A DNA stretch of 64,000 nt from Lactuca virosa (lineage: Eukaryota; Streptophyta; Magnoliopsida; Asterales; Asteraceae), in the NCBI GenBank assembly GCA_928212115.1, contig CAKMRJ010003334.1, forward strand, positions 37,032,282 through 37,096,281. Direction: 5' to 3'. A program made the position numbers and the translations under genes. Of this stretch, positions 34,222 through 46,070 are shown piece after piece. A model generated the notes under the pieces. That model was given only the letters and a program-made list of their open reading frames with translations, was not told the origin of the DNA and ran no database searches. The number at the start of each line of letters is the position of its first letter. Positions within the stretch are counted from its first letter, which is position 1.

Positions 34222-36039
34222 TTGTCTCTCCTAGAAGGGACCGAAGACTTTATGGTCTACTGTGATGCATCCAAGAAGGGCCTAGGGTGTGTGCTTATGC
34301 AAAGAGGAAAGGTCATTGCCTATGCCTCAAGACAACTCAAGACTCATGAGGTCAATTACACCACACACAACCTCGAACTAGGAGCAGTGGTGTTTGCCCT
34401 GAAGATCTGGAGGCTCTACCTATACGACACAAAGTGCACCATCTTTACAGATCATAAGAGTCTTCAACACATTCTCAATCAAAAGGAGCTTAACATGAGA
34501 CAACGACGATGGGTGGAACTACTAAATGACTACGAATGTGAAATTCGTTATCATCCAGGCTAGGCCAACGTAGTAGCAGACGCCCTGAGTCGAAAAGAAT
34601 ACTCGGGTCGCCGAGTAAAATCATTAACCATGACCATCCATTCACACCTGTCCGCACAGGTCAATGAGGCACAACTAGAAGCCTTGAAACCCGATAACAT
34701 CTCAGGGGAGGCATTGCGGGGAATGGATAAAAACTTCGAAGTTAGGGATGACGGAGCTCGTTACTTCATGGATCGAATCTGGACACCGAGATTCGGCGGG
34801 TACAGAGACGTTGTCATGAACGAGGCTCACAGGATAAAATACTTCGTTCATCCCGGTTCATACAAGATGTATATGGACCTAAAGAAACTTTATTGGTGGC
34901 CAAACATGAAGGCAGAGATCGCTACCTATGTGGGAAAGTGCCTGACTTGTGCTAAGGTCAAGGTAGAATATCAAAAGCCCTCGGGTTTGCTTCAGCAACT
35001 GGACATACCCGAGTGGAAATGGGAGCGGATAACCATGGACTTCATAACCAAGTTGCCCAAGACGACGGGTGGACTTGAAACCATCTGGGTGATCGTTGAC
35101 AGGTTAACCAAATCCACACACTTCCTACCAATAAAGGAGACCGACAAGATGGAGAAGCTCACATGGACGTACATTAAAGAAATTGTACGACTACATGGTG
35201 TGCCAATATCTGTTATCTCCGACAGAGATAGTAGATTCACTTCACAGTTTTGGCAATCACTCCAAAATTCCTTGGGAACCAAACTCGATATGAGTACAGC
35301 TTATCACCCTCAAACAGACGGTCAGAGCGAAAGGACCATTCAGACGCTGGAAGACATGTTGAGAGCATGTGTGATAGACTTTGGTAAGGACTGGGATACC
35401 CATTTACCACTCGTCGAATTCTCCTACAATAACAGCTATCACACTAGCATCAAAGTTGTGCCATTCGAAGCCTTCTACGGACGCAAGTGTAGATACCCTC
35501 TGTGTTGGGCTGAAGTGGGTGACACACAACTAGCAAAGAGGCAAGTGCCTGATAGCACACTCACCGGCCCAGAGATCATACGATTAACTACGGAAAAGAT
35601 TGTCCAGATCTGTGAACGATTAAAGGCATCCCGGGATCGGCAAAAGAGTTATACTGATAAGCAACGAAAACCCGTGGAGTTCTAGGTTGGTGACCGCGTT
35701 CTATTGAATGTCTCACCCTGGAAGGGAATGATACGTTTTGGCAAACGTGGAAAGCTAAATCCAAGGTATATCGGGCCATTCGAGATCCTTGCTAGAATCA
35801 GCCTGGTAGCTTACAAACTCCGACTACCACAAGAACTTAGTAACGTACATCCCACCTTCTACGTGTCCAACCTAAAGAAGTGTTTGTCCGACGAGACTCT
35901 TGTAGTCCCACTCGGCGAAATCGAGGTAAACAAGAGTATACACTTCGTAGAGGAACCTGTGGAAATAATGGAAAGGGAGATCAAGAGAACGAAACAAAGT
36001 TGTATACCAATAGTGAAGGTCTGTTGGAACGCCAAGTGA
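34222..36039 (+). pseudogene. Gypsy RNase H and integrase, copy 2
   Basis: Almost identical to copy 1 (25130-26943), including stops at 34561 and 35683. The main frame 34630-35683 is continuous and holds the HHCC zinc region, the integrase D-D-E residues (in MDFITKLP, SDRDSRF and GQSERTI) and the conserved AYHPQTDGQSERTI motif. The C-terminal segment 35704-36039 has RYIGPFEILARI and YVSNLKKCLSDET. No clear chromodomain remains before the stop. Confidence 0.92.
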
Positions 36040-36165
36040 GGGCCTAAATTCACTTAGGGGCGGGAAGATTAGATGAAACAGAAGAACCCATAACTTTTCC
36101 TCTAGTTGCAAGAACCCGTCCAAGATGCTAATTTCGAGACGAAATTCCCTCTAACGGGGGGATGA

Positions 36166-38432
36166 TGTGACAACTGGAAAATTTGGAACAAGCAAGGTCT
36201 AAATTGTAACGTGTACAAGTGAATTCACAACGTAATTTGTTGCAATAAAACTTTGTAAACCAAAAGGGGCATTATTCGTATAAGTAAATATATATGCTTT
36301 GAAAATCATATTCGTAATAAACACTTGAAAGTCAACAAGATGGACCAAGAATTGCAAAAATTCCATTTGCATTTAAAGTGTTATAGGCCTAGGACCCCAC
36401 CACCCTAGTCATTTTAGTTTACTTAGGACCGAAATCACCTTTTAGTGGGTAACACACAAGACCGAAATCACATGAACCATATGGACCGAAATCATGCTAA
36501 GGACCCAAACTCCATGTCAAGACCGAAATCACCCTTAGTGGGTGATGACATGGCCGAAATCCTACCTAGGACCGAAATCACATGTGATTTCGGTCATACT
36601 AAGGGGTTTTCAATGAGTTCTCGCCTGGAAAGAAGATAAGGAGGTTTGACTTTATGATTAGATATTTCACCCTTTTCCAATAACAAAGATTACCCAACAA
36701 ATATCCATGCATTACCCAACAAATAACAAAGTAAATGTCACCTCACTTCCCCTCCTTATCTTTGGACGAGATCACTCCATAAACCCCACCCATTCCATTT
36801 TCTCTAAGGTTTACTCCATTCTCTCTCAAGAAAGTTAGCCAAAAATCTTCCAAGGATTAAATCTCCAAGCTTATTCTTAGTATTTTGGTAAGTTTTTCTT
36901 ATTAATCTAGTGTTTTTATACACTATCATGTTAGTTTCATCTTATTTACACATTATTATGTGTTAAAACTCTTAGGATAACATCACCTTCAAAGAGTTCA
37001 TCAACCACATTCAAGTGTTTAGGCTTGGAAATCTTCACACCATCTCTTCAAACAACCCACAAATCCACTCAAGGTGAGTTCATACCCCCACATTTTCGAG
37101 TTTTTCCTGTTTTAAGGGGGGGATACAAGTAAAACTTGGTTTACCACACAAATACTTGCAGAGTTTCATTCTTAGGTTAAAAATACGGCATTATTTGCAT
37201 GAGTTATGGTTGTTACTAGCTTTTATACAATTATTAGAGATATATTAGTTTTGAAATGCAAAACTAACAAAAACAAAACATAATCTATGTTATAAAAATC
37301 ATAAGAAAAATTATGATTTGTAAAACTACAAGGTTTATGGAAGCTTTTTACCAAAATATAACTTTTCTAACAAAAAGAGTTACATTCTAGATCATTTCAC
37401 CATTTTGTGGGTTACAACCCAAAAATATGATGTTTGACCATACATTTTGACACAAGACAAGATAGCTACTATGTATTTATATAAAAGATTATATAATAGT
37501 CTCAACAAACAAACAAGATAAACTATAATTGGTATAGTTTGGGGAGTCACAAACACCACATTATCATTTCAGAAGAAACATATAATTATTTAAAGGTATA
37601 ATTTTTTTATTTACAAAAGAAAAAGGATTTTTAGTTCATCACACGTAAACTCATTAAATCAATTATTTATGAGACACGTCTTCATATACTTATCTAAGTA
37701 CCAACAAAAGTCTTGAATTATAACCAGAGTCTCTTGGAGGGAGAACGAGACAATTGTGTATACATCTATATGGAACTGACAATCCCGCACCCTAGCTGCT
37801 AGCTACAGCTGGACCGGCAGGTCTGGGGTGACAAATGTCGTTAACTTTCCGACGCCTGAAGAACGTCACAACATGCATATCAGTCATAGTATGGTTATAA
37901 GAACTCACATGGGGAAACAACGACACATTTGGTTTATGGAGTTAACATACATTCAAGCAATTTTATATAAAGATAAAACTTCATAACAACATTTTTCAAC
38001 ACAGCATTACTTACATTTTTAGTCTTGGGATTAAGACTTATAGCTCAATTCAAATGAAAATATTGGATTTTCTGAAAGTATACGCTATCATTTTTACACA
38101 AGACAGTTACAAATCCTTTTCATACAAAACGCTTATGAATTCACCAACTTAATTGTTGACACTTTTCAAAATCACTTGTATTCTTAGGAAATCAGTAAAC
38201 AGGTAACCACAAGAGTTTTTGGTGGATGGTACGTCGTCGCATCACGTTATTTACTTTTGTGATATGTAGCTGATACCATGTAAACAATGTTTTTGAGCAC
38301 AATGTAAACTTATTAAATATTCAATACAATGGTTGTAATGCTTTGATTCACTACTATTCAGTTGTTATGATACTGTACATGAAAGTCATCCGCCCCCAGA
38401 CGTTTCCGCCGTTCTGGTTTGGGGGTGTGACA
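36166..38432 (+). mobile_element. LTR2 (3' LTR) of gypsy composite
   Basis: 2267 bases, nearly identical to LTR1 with only scattered substitutions and small indels. Ends GGGGGTGTGACA, then target duplicate AGTTG. Confidence 0.93.
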
Positions 38433-38976
38433 AGTTGTAACAAATTACAGCTTACGTGACATATATGTAACAACGATAATTACACAGTCATGTGACGTGA
38501 GTAGCCACTATCAATATATCATTCAGAATCGTACTACTCGTCACGAGTCACTTGCACAATTAAGGCAATTTAGAAACTCAAATCTTCTTGGGTTCGGATG
38601 AGATTTGAGATTTAGAGTCAACAAATGGAAAAATCTTGGTCTTCTCAATCCAAACGATTTTATAATCGAAACATTATTCATATCTTTCATCATTCTGTAA
38701 ACTTCAGTCTTTTTGTCACAAAGATTGATTTTCATAAAAGTTCTTTTGTTTTGAATAAAAGCTTTTATTTTCGGAATCAACTCTTTTGGAAAACCTTTTT
38801 TTTCTTCCTTTTGTCTTGTCATTTTTGTTTTTGGAACAAACATTTGTATTGAAACATTTTTCTTTTGAACAAGTTTTTGTTCTGAAACCTTTTTCTTGAG
38901 GACAAACTCGTGTTGCTTTGAAACATCCTTTTTTTGAAATAAATTGTTGTCTTGAAAAATTCTTCTTTTGTGATAC
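38433..38976 (-). pseudogene. Copia-type gag/linker remnant, copy A part 1
   Basis: A minus-strand frame (38993-38541) with about 11-residue periodic units (EFVLKKKVSEQ, KLVQKKNVSIQ, MFVPKTK), then IPKIKAFIQNKR. It is colinear with 59945-60490. The sequence is interrupted after GATAC (38972-38976) by the next retroelement and resumes at 48395. It belongs to a degraded Ty1-copia-like polyprotein; family assignment is tentative. Confidence 0.55.
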
Positions 38977-39761
38977 TGATGGGTTTTAGACAAAAGAACA
39001 TCCTATGTGCTCATGCAAACCCTAACGCTTGGATCTATGTTTCTCTAATTGTACATGCAATTCATCCAAGGCTCAAGAACCCTAATCTATCATATGTAAT
39101 TCAAAATTATCAAATAAGAATACATATAAATGATTACCTCTTCTTGAATAGTTTGAATCTTCTTGTCTTGGAGCTTAAAGTCACAAATGTCACTCCTCTA
39201 ATGGCTTACAGACACCACAAGCAAGAGAATGATATAGGAGAGAGAGGATGAGAGGGAAAAACGGCTCTAGGGTTCCTTAGAATTAAGTCTCCCTGATTTC
39301 CCTTGCCCTAGGGGTCCTTATATACTTGTGTTGCTAGGGTTTTAGTCCAAAACCGTAATGGATAGCTTAGGCCTTAAGCAGTCCAAGGAACCTTCTGGAA
39401 TAAGGCCCCTTTGGACGAAATTGGATGTCCAAGCCTCCAAGATTTTGTCCACCCTTATTCCTTAGGGTTTCCCAGCCCAAATTCAACTATCATACATTTG
39501 ACAGTTTTAGTCCCCTTTATTTAATTAATTTCTTTTAGTCACAAAATCAATTATTTATTAATTATTGACTAATATTAATTAAACAATATGATTTCTCCTT
39601 CAATATATTATTCTCATAATATATTATTAAATCATAATTAATCCTCTTTCTTCATAAATCATCCTATCAAGTTGCTTTGGCGAAGGCAACCCAAAAGGAC
39701 CATGCACAATCGGGTCAAGTACATACCAAATATAGTTATGGGCTTAGACACTAATCCAACA
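38977..39761 (-). mobile_element. 3' LTR of LARD-like element
   Basis: 785 bp. Immediately inside is the minus-strand purine tract CCAAGTGGGAGAC (39762-39774), the expected polypurine tract. Confidence 0.9.
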
Positions 39762-39774
39762 GTCTCCCACTTGG

Positions 39775-41047
39775 ATAGGTCTAATAACTAAATTTACAAG
39801 TATGACTTCGGAATCCGATTAGCAATCGTAGCTCTCGAAGACGCTGTTCAACTCTGATCTTATGAGCAACATGTCCTTTAGATAAGGGATCATATATTCC
39901 TCCATTCTAGATATCGTATGAACTGAGACATGGATTTTAATCATACTCTTTGTTCATGTGTTGTTTCCCGATTTCCGATTTACGACGACTGACAACAGAC
40001 TATAACTGAACACATCAACTTAGTCCCGGTTTGGCCAAGCGCTTAGGGTGTCATCACTAAATCATCGAGGGGCCCACATATATCGCTTTTATCCCACTTT
40101 GGGTAAAAGGAACGGATAAACTTCGACTCAATGCTCGCTTGTACTAACTCAACGAATCACACACAACAATACGTTTTATAACACCAAGTTACTGATGCGT
40201 TTACATATTATCAATGTGTAACCGACTCGCAAGATACAACTCACACATCTCGATTTCAAGAATATAACATATTACCGTCTCACCAATCACTCGTGATAAA
40301 ATCCATGAAGCGATCCAAGTGAGCGTGGGTTTAATCCAATACTCTAATCTTATAGCAATACTCATGAACTCTGCAACAAACTTGTGCTATGTCTAAACAT
40401 TTTAGACAATCTATAGACGAATTCATGACAGTCTTCTTTCATACCTACTTCCAAAGTATGAGCGACTGTGGAGGGTTCGAATAATTTTATTATTCAGGAA
40501 GTCAAAACATGCAAAGTGAAACACAAGAATAATACTAATCCTATATGGCCCCAAACCTTTGAGTATAAATAAAACACCTTTTATTTAATCACCATATTGA
40601 TTACTCATTATTTGTTGTTTCGGGTAATCAACTTCTTACTTGAATTATAACAACAATTGTCCCATGCTCTTAGCATGCACACTACGTTTTTCCTATGGTC
40701 TTTACTTTGTGAAATAGATCAAATGAACACATTTCTAATGATGTTCATTTCACAATTCCTAATCTTAATCAATTAGTGTAAGAGTACATATTCTCGCCAC
40801 TACTAGAATATGTTAGATTCTAACATTTTATGCAACGGTCCATATTCATGAAGTCTCACATTCAAAATACATTCCTTTGCACATCCTTCATGCATAGAAG
40901 TTTCTAATCTAGACATAGATTCTTAACGTCTAACTCCCAATAAGGAAACATTTCCATATTTGCGATATGACAACTCATTATAAATAGAATCTTATCTATT
41001 CATAATAATGTCAATATGGTCCATCCATGACTATACTTCCAACTATC
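39775..41047 (-). other. Non-coding interior of LARD-like element, part 1
   Basis: No frame of note on either strand where a copia pol would be expected. Confidence 0.7.
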
Positions 41048-41795
41048 CACAATGTAACGATTCTAGGTATGGATTTAAATAAAAGGTTAATTGGTTTAAT
41101 GTCCTACTCGACGAGTTGGTTGCCCTACTCGTCGAGTAGCAGCGGGGTCGGAACGCGTGTTTAGTGACCTACTCGACGAGTCCACTAAGGGACTCGACGA
41201 GTAGGAGCTGACAGATGAAACCCTAAATCTCGGAGTTTTGCACCCTATTTAAGGAATGATAAGCCTCCTATGGCCTCTTTGCAGTCTTTGAGAGCCCCTT
41301 AAAACCCTAATACGTGTGTGTGTGTGCCCATTGTGTGTTTGAAGCTTGAAGAGAGGATCCTTTGAGGGAGAAGGCTTAGAGGAGAAGGAGATTGGAGCAA
41401 GTAGAGTGTTGGAATCAACTCTTATCTCAGTTATCATCTTCTGGAGGTAACCAAATCGCCTTTTCTTTGTGAATCTCTTCTATTGGTTGAGTTTTAGGGT
41501 TTTTGTGAGATATTAAGTTGGAAAGATGAGCTATGGGCTAGATCTGAGGCTGTAACTTCAGATCTGGACCCTCCTTGGATTCTATAAGCATAAAGTTTCA
41601 GTTTTGGCCATGATTAAGGTCCCTCTTGAGCATGAAGTTCCATTAAGAACTTAAAATAGGCATTTAGAGCCTTTATAGCCATGCATGCACGTAAAGTTTG
41701 CAACTTTACGTGATAAGCATGCCCTAGAAGCTTGGATCTGTGATTTGGAGCCGCTGCATGGCTCAAAACAAGTCTGTATGGAAAAAGGACTGAAT

Positions 41796-42110
41796 GGACT
41801 CGGCGAGTCGCAAGGTTGACTCGGCGAGTCACATGAAGATGGCCGTGAACTCGACGAGTTGGATGAACAACTCGGCGAGTCCGATGAAGATTACCATAAG
41901 ACTCGGCGAGTTGAAGAACAACTCGGCGAGTCGGATGAGTTTTCCCCAAGTTATGAATGTGTGTGTGTCCGTCGTGTGCAAAGAGGAAAACTCGACAGGT
42001 GGCCTTAGAGTTGGTTGAGAATCGGAGAAACTCGACGAGTCACCTCGATGACTCGGCGAGTGGGATAGTGCTTCAAGGAACTCGACGAGTAGCTGAGGGT
42101 ACTCGGCGAG
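41796..42110 (+). repeat. Array of ACTCGNCGAGT palindromes
   Basis: Ten perfect or near-perfect 11-bp palindromes ACTCG(A/G)CGAGT spaced about 18-50 bases apart, with one degenerate member near 41990. Confidence 0.9.
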
Positions 42111-42542
42111 TAAGGTCAACATGGACTGTTGACCTTGACTGAGGACTTTGACTTTGACCAGGGGTTGACTAGTGGGTTATGGAGTACCTTATAAGGTTAA
42201 GGACTTATGAGTATATTGTGCTATGGTATTAGGTGGTGGAGCCTGTGCCAAGTGATTCGAGAGTTGGGTTTTATCTTCCGGGTCGACATTTGCGAGGTGA
42301 GTTATCCTCACTATACTAAGGGGTCTAAGGCACCAAGGCCGGCCCATTGGATATGTTATCCTAGCAGTGTTAGATGTTGAGTATGAGTTAGTTTTGCATG
42401 CTAGTGGTTATGCCAGTTAGGTAGACCTGTAGGACTACCTGTGATGTTATGTGATTATTGCATGCTCAGTGGTTATGATATGTGTTTGTTATATGGGATG
42501 GGTTGAGGTTGTACTGCTTCGTGCGGTAGCCAACAAACCCAA

Positions 42543-42680
42543 GGAGCAATCCAGTTACGGGCTAAGGGAGACTCGTACGGTGGGATCGGGAGCAATCCAG
42601 TTACGGGCTAAGGGAGACTCGTACTATGGGCTCGGGAGCATTCCAGATACGGGCTAAGGGAGACTCGTACTATGGACTCG
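42543..42680 (+). repeat. 46-bp tandem repeat, three copies
   Basis: Units start at 42543, 42589 and 42635 with GGAGCAATCCAG or close variants. Each contains TACGGGCTAAGGGAGACTCG. Confidence 0.9.
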
Positions 42681-43266
42681 TGGGTATTTCAGTTTGTAGG
42701 GCTGTGGACCCGTTATGTGCTGTTCTGTTCAGTTTGTTATGATATGTTATTGCTGACATGGTTATGTGGACTGTATGTGTATCGGTATTTTGGGGGTAAC
42801 TCACTAAGCTTTCGGGCTTACAGTTTCAGTTTATTGTTTCAGGTACATCAGGGGATCGTGGCAAGGCGAAGGCATGATCGTACAGCTCCTCCTGTTATGT
42901 TTATGTTTTTGGGAATACTCTGATAGAATGTATTTTGAAAACAAAGTTGTAATGTTTTGATGAACTTGACATGTTTTGAAAGTTTAAAATTTGTTCGAAA
43001 TTTTTGGGTGTTACACACAAGCGACCAATCATTGGCGAACCTTAGATTGTCCTTGACAGTTGTTTAATTATTTTAGTCAAATCCGGTTCTATTCCCTTTT
43101 TCCTTCTAAATGCCCTAGGCATTTGGAAAAATTTAGAACGGTCGAATATTACAGCATATGCAATCGATCCTATACCCGAAGCGTATGGGATACGATTCAT
43201 AATGAAAAACGTGATACTTTACCAGGTTCTTGCTATAATATTGTCATAATATTTCTAGTTGCCGTG

Positions 43267-43322
43267 TTCTCAAAGTTCGAACTATAAAGAGGGATGCCGT
43301 AATCATAATCGAACTTTGAGAA
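43267..43322 (+). other. 14-bp perfect stem-loop (H1)
   Basis: TTCTCAAAGTTCGA (43267-43280) pairs perfectly with TCGAACTTTGAGAA (43309-43322). The 28-base loop contains AGAGGGATGCCGTAATC. Confidence 0.8.
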
Positions 43323-43792
43323 TGCAATTAATAAATATACCCTTGACTAAATTCAATTAAAATTTCTCGATCTAAGCTTTTAGATTGTAAACAAAGTATA
43401 ACATGCTCTCCCTTAATTATAGAAAAACAACTTTTCAACCCTTGCAACTTCGCACAGTGAACCTTTTGTTTTCTATAATTAATATTGCTAACTTGTAATA
43501 CTTAAAATAATAATCATGCTCCCACTAACATGATGATCATATCCATTCCAGCATAACATTTATGCTCCCACTAGCTTTGACATGTATTCAGAAAACAGTT
43601 GAACTTCTAGAAAACAATGCTTATTGAATTTCTTAAGGTCATATTTCTAATACTAGATGCTTCGATAAAACTTTATCCAAGCTTCTCATACTCATACACC
43701 TTTTCTTAGATAGCTCATATGTGTGTGTCTAAACAATTCTAGAACTTATAGCAGTAAGTCTAAAATGTTCGGACCCATTTTCCATTTCCCAC

Positions 43793-43834
43793 AATTCGAA
43801 CTATGAAGAGGGATGTCGTAATCATAGTCGAATT
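43793..43834 (+). other. Stem-loop with related loop (H2)
   Basis: AATTCGAACTATGA pairs with TCATAGTCGAATT (one bulged A). The loop is AGAGGGATGTCGTAA. Confidence 0.75.
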
Positions 43835-45466
43835 TCAGAAATCCAAATTATATAATGCTATCTTCAAAATCTCTCTTAGTGAAAGCGTTTCCTCACAATC
43901 ATTTTCATGAAGGAGAGAAACTTTATGACACTTAGATTTAATGGCGTATGTGTTCCTATCCATGTGAATTTGTCATATCCATAATCATTGTGACAAATCC
44001 AAACTCTTATGGATCGATCTTAACTAATCTTAATTTCTTGCCATCAAGGGTCCCACCATTGCTTCCAAGTTATTAAGCAACTTACTCCTATATATCAATG
44101 TACTTTCCATTGATTAAGATGCTTAGCCATTATGCATTCAAATGAGAATTCATAGAACTCACATGCATCGTTGACTTAAACTGGAATGGCACAGAAAACA
44201 AAATTTTGTCAACACGATAGGTTGTAAACCTCAAGTCGTGTGCTGGTGATTATTGATTAGGTTTATTCTTGATTTGTTCTTGAAACTTTTCAAGATCATT
44301 TAGACTCCCACTGACCTCTTGACATATACAATTCTCTTGTCAAGAAACATTTCTAGACAAATGAATATTCAAGAGTTAGTGCGAAATCTTATCAAGACTA
44401 ACACTTTACTTGTTCGGTTCTAGTTGGTCTTTGTCTTCTTCAAGACATCTCAACTTACCGATTTCAAATGTGTAAGAATAAAAATACTTTCTCTATTCCT
44501 TATTTAATAAGTGTTACTAACCTATGAAAGACGTGTCACTCAATGTCACAGTCTTGATTCTTGGGAACGAAGTATGATCGGTCTTTTGATTTAAACCATT
44601 TCCACAATTTCCAATTCCTCTTATTAGTCTTACAAAAGCACTAAGGCATCTTAGAGGATCAATTGAGATATGGTTCTATAATCACTAAGACGATCATAAA
44701 ACATGATACAAAAGTACTCTCCCTTCTTCTTAGATTGGAGAACTTTTTATCTTTCTGCCTTCATTGATTCTTCTTATTCGTTCTGTCATTCATTAAACTT
44801 TTCATTGATTTAGAATCATGTTTAATCCTATAAGTATGATCATTTCACTAATCTTTTAGTTATTATTTATGATGGACTCGACTAGTGCACAACATTGTGA
44901 ACTCGATCTCCTAGTCCTTAATTTGTTTCACATTCTTATGTGAATAAAGAATTATCTAAGTACCAAGATTTCCATACATCATATGATTCCAAGCTTCTGT
45001 CCAATTGAAATTTGGGCGATGGGAATCTTTTCTTACTTAGAGAATTTCAATACTCCCATAAATAATATAACTAAGAATCACATCCATTCATTGTAGAAAT
45101 ACACAAACATCAATTTTTCATAACGATTTCATTGCAAGGATATAAATAAGTCAAATCAAAATTTATTTTATTCATAGAAAGCAGCGGAAAACATGTCCTT
45201 ACAATGCAAAACCAATTGAAAAACTATGTAATCAAAATACTCCTAACAAATCTATCATAACTTCCTATGCTAAAAATCTGATCTTCGAATCCATGCGATC
45301 GTAATCCATTTCTTCGTGATCAGACTCGTCTTGCTCTTCCATCAAGCTTCCTCTCCTTTCTTCAATCCTGCAAAACATCCAAATGTAATCTTATCAAATC
45401 ATGTATTAAGAATCAATGAATAGGAGCTTAACAGAGTTAGATAGTGGATTTTACCTGAAGCAGAGC

Positions 45467-46070
45467 CATACTCATTGACTCTCCCATCTCTTGGATTCCT
45501 CAGGTGCTCAGGGCAGCTTCATAGCCAACGTCCCTTCTCTTGGCAGCAGAAACAGGTGGGTTCCTCTGGAGTGTCCACGAAAGCATGGTTGGTTGATTCA
45601 CCTGACAAATATGCCCCACTGCTTTGCCAAATCATTTCTGATTCAGCAGCAATGAGCATGTAAGTCAGGTCAATGAGGGTCGCGTCAAGATCCATCATAT
45701 AATACTCTCTTACAAACTTATTATATGATTCAGGGAGTGACTGAAGAACCCAGTCTACAGCCAACTTCTTTAGGAAAGTCACACCCAACATTATCAACCT
45801 ATCGATGTGTGATTTCATCCCTAGGACGTGAGCACACACGGGTTTACCATCTTCATGTTTCATCGCCAACATGGCTTCAGTGATTTTGAACTTTTCAATC
45901 CTTCGATCTTGTGGGTTTAGGAGAACAACGGGAGGAGGTGGAGGAAGTGAAATCAAGCTAGTCCACGAGGAAGGGATTGATCTTTCACCTTCATTGTGGA
46001 ACAGACTTTCACTTTGAGCAGGAAAACCTTTTCCATGGGATTCGGGAAGACCATTGTTAGAATCAGACAT
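45467..46070 (-). pseudogene. Copia-type gag of LARD-like element
   Basis: The ATG at 46070 starts MSDSNNGLPESHGKG. The copia gag (UBN2-like) region follows: IEKFKITEAMLAMKHEDGKP, HVLGMKSHIDRLIMLGV, AVDWVLQSLPESYNKFVREY. The beginning of a zinc knuckle, CFCCQEKGRW, is cut by a stop at 45519 where relatives have Arg. The sequence continues readable (SCPEHLRNPRDGRVNEYGSA) to about 45460. It resembles intact gag except for this stop, so it may have been coding until recently. Confidence 0.85.

Larger units (their letters stand above)
24755..38432 (+). mobile_element. Ty3-gypsy composite with three LTRs
   Basis: The layout is truncated LTR0 (24755-25048), pol 3' part (25046-27069), LTR1 (27070-29344), full internal region (29345-36165) and LTR2 (36166-38432). 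The outer flanks carry the 5-bp target duplication AGTTG (24750-24754 and 38433-38437). Both ends read TGTGACA. The paralogous sequence at 59930-59960 has the same target without any insertion. The element is defective, with stops and frameshifts in pol. Confidence 0.93.
41053..43015 (+). mobile_element. Solo LTR of a Ty3-gypsy-type element
   Basis: 1963 bases from TGTAACGATTC to GGGTGTTACA, flanked by CACAA on both sides (41048-41052 and 43016-43020). Order of parts: ACTCGNCGAGT palindromes (41105-41205), TATTTAAG (41246-41253), leader, a second palindrome cluster (41796-42110), GAGGTGAGTT (42294-42303), 46-bp array (42543-42680), AACTCACTAAGCTTTC block and TTTCAG (42797-42842). The absence of internal sequence and the matching target repeats show LTR-LTR recombination after insertion. 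Confidence 0.93.
43021..45460 (-). other. Non-coding interior of LARD-like element, part 2
   Basis: No coding potential recognised. Two stem-loops share a loop (43267-43322 and 43793-43834). Confidence 0.7.

Noticed and set aside
42543..42680. CRISPR-like or minisatellite gene array
   Set aside because: Three 46-bp direct units inside a well-bounded solo LTR, with no associated genes.
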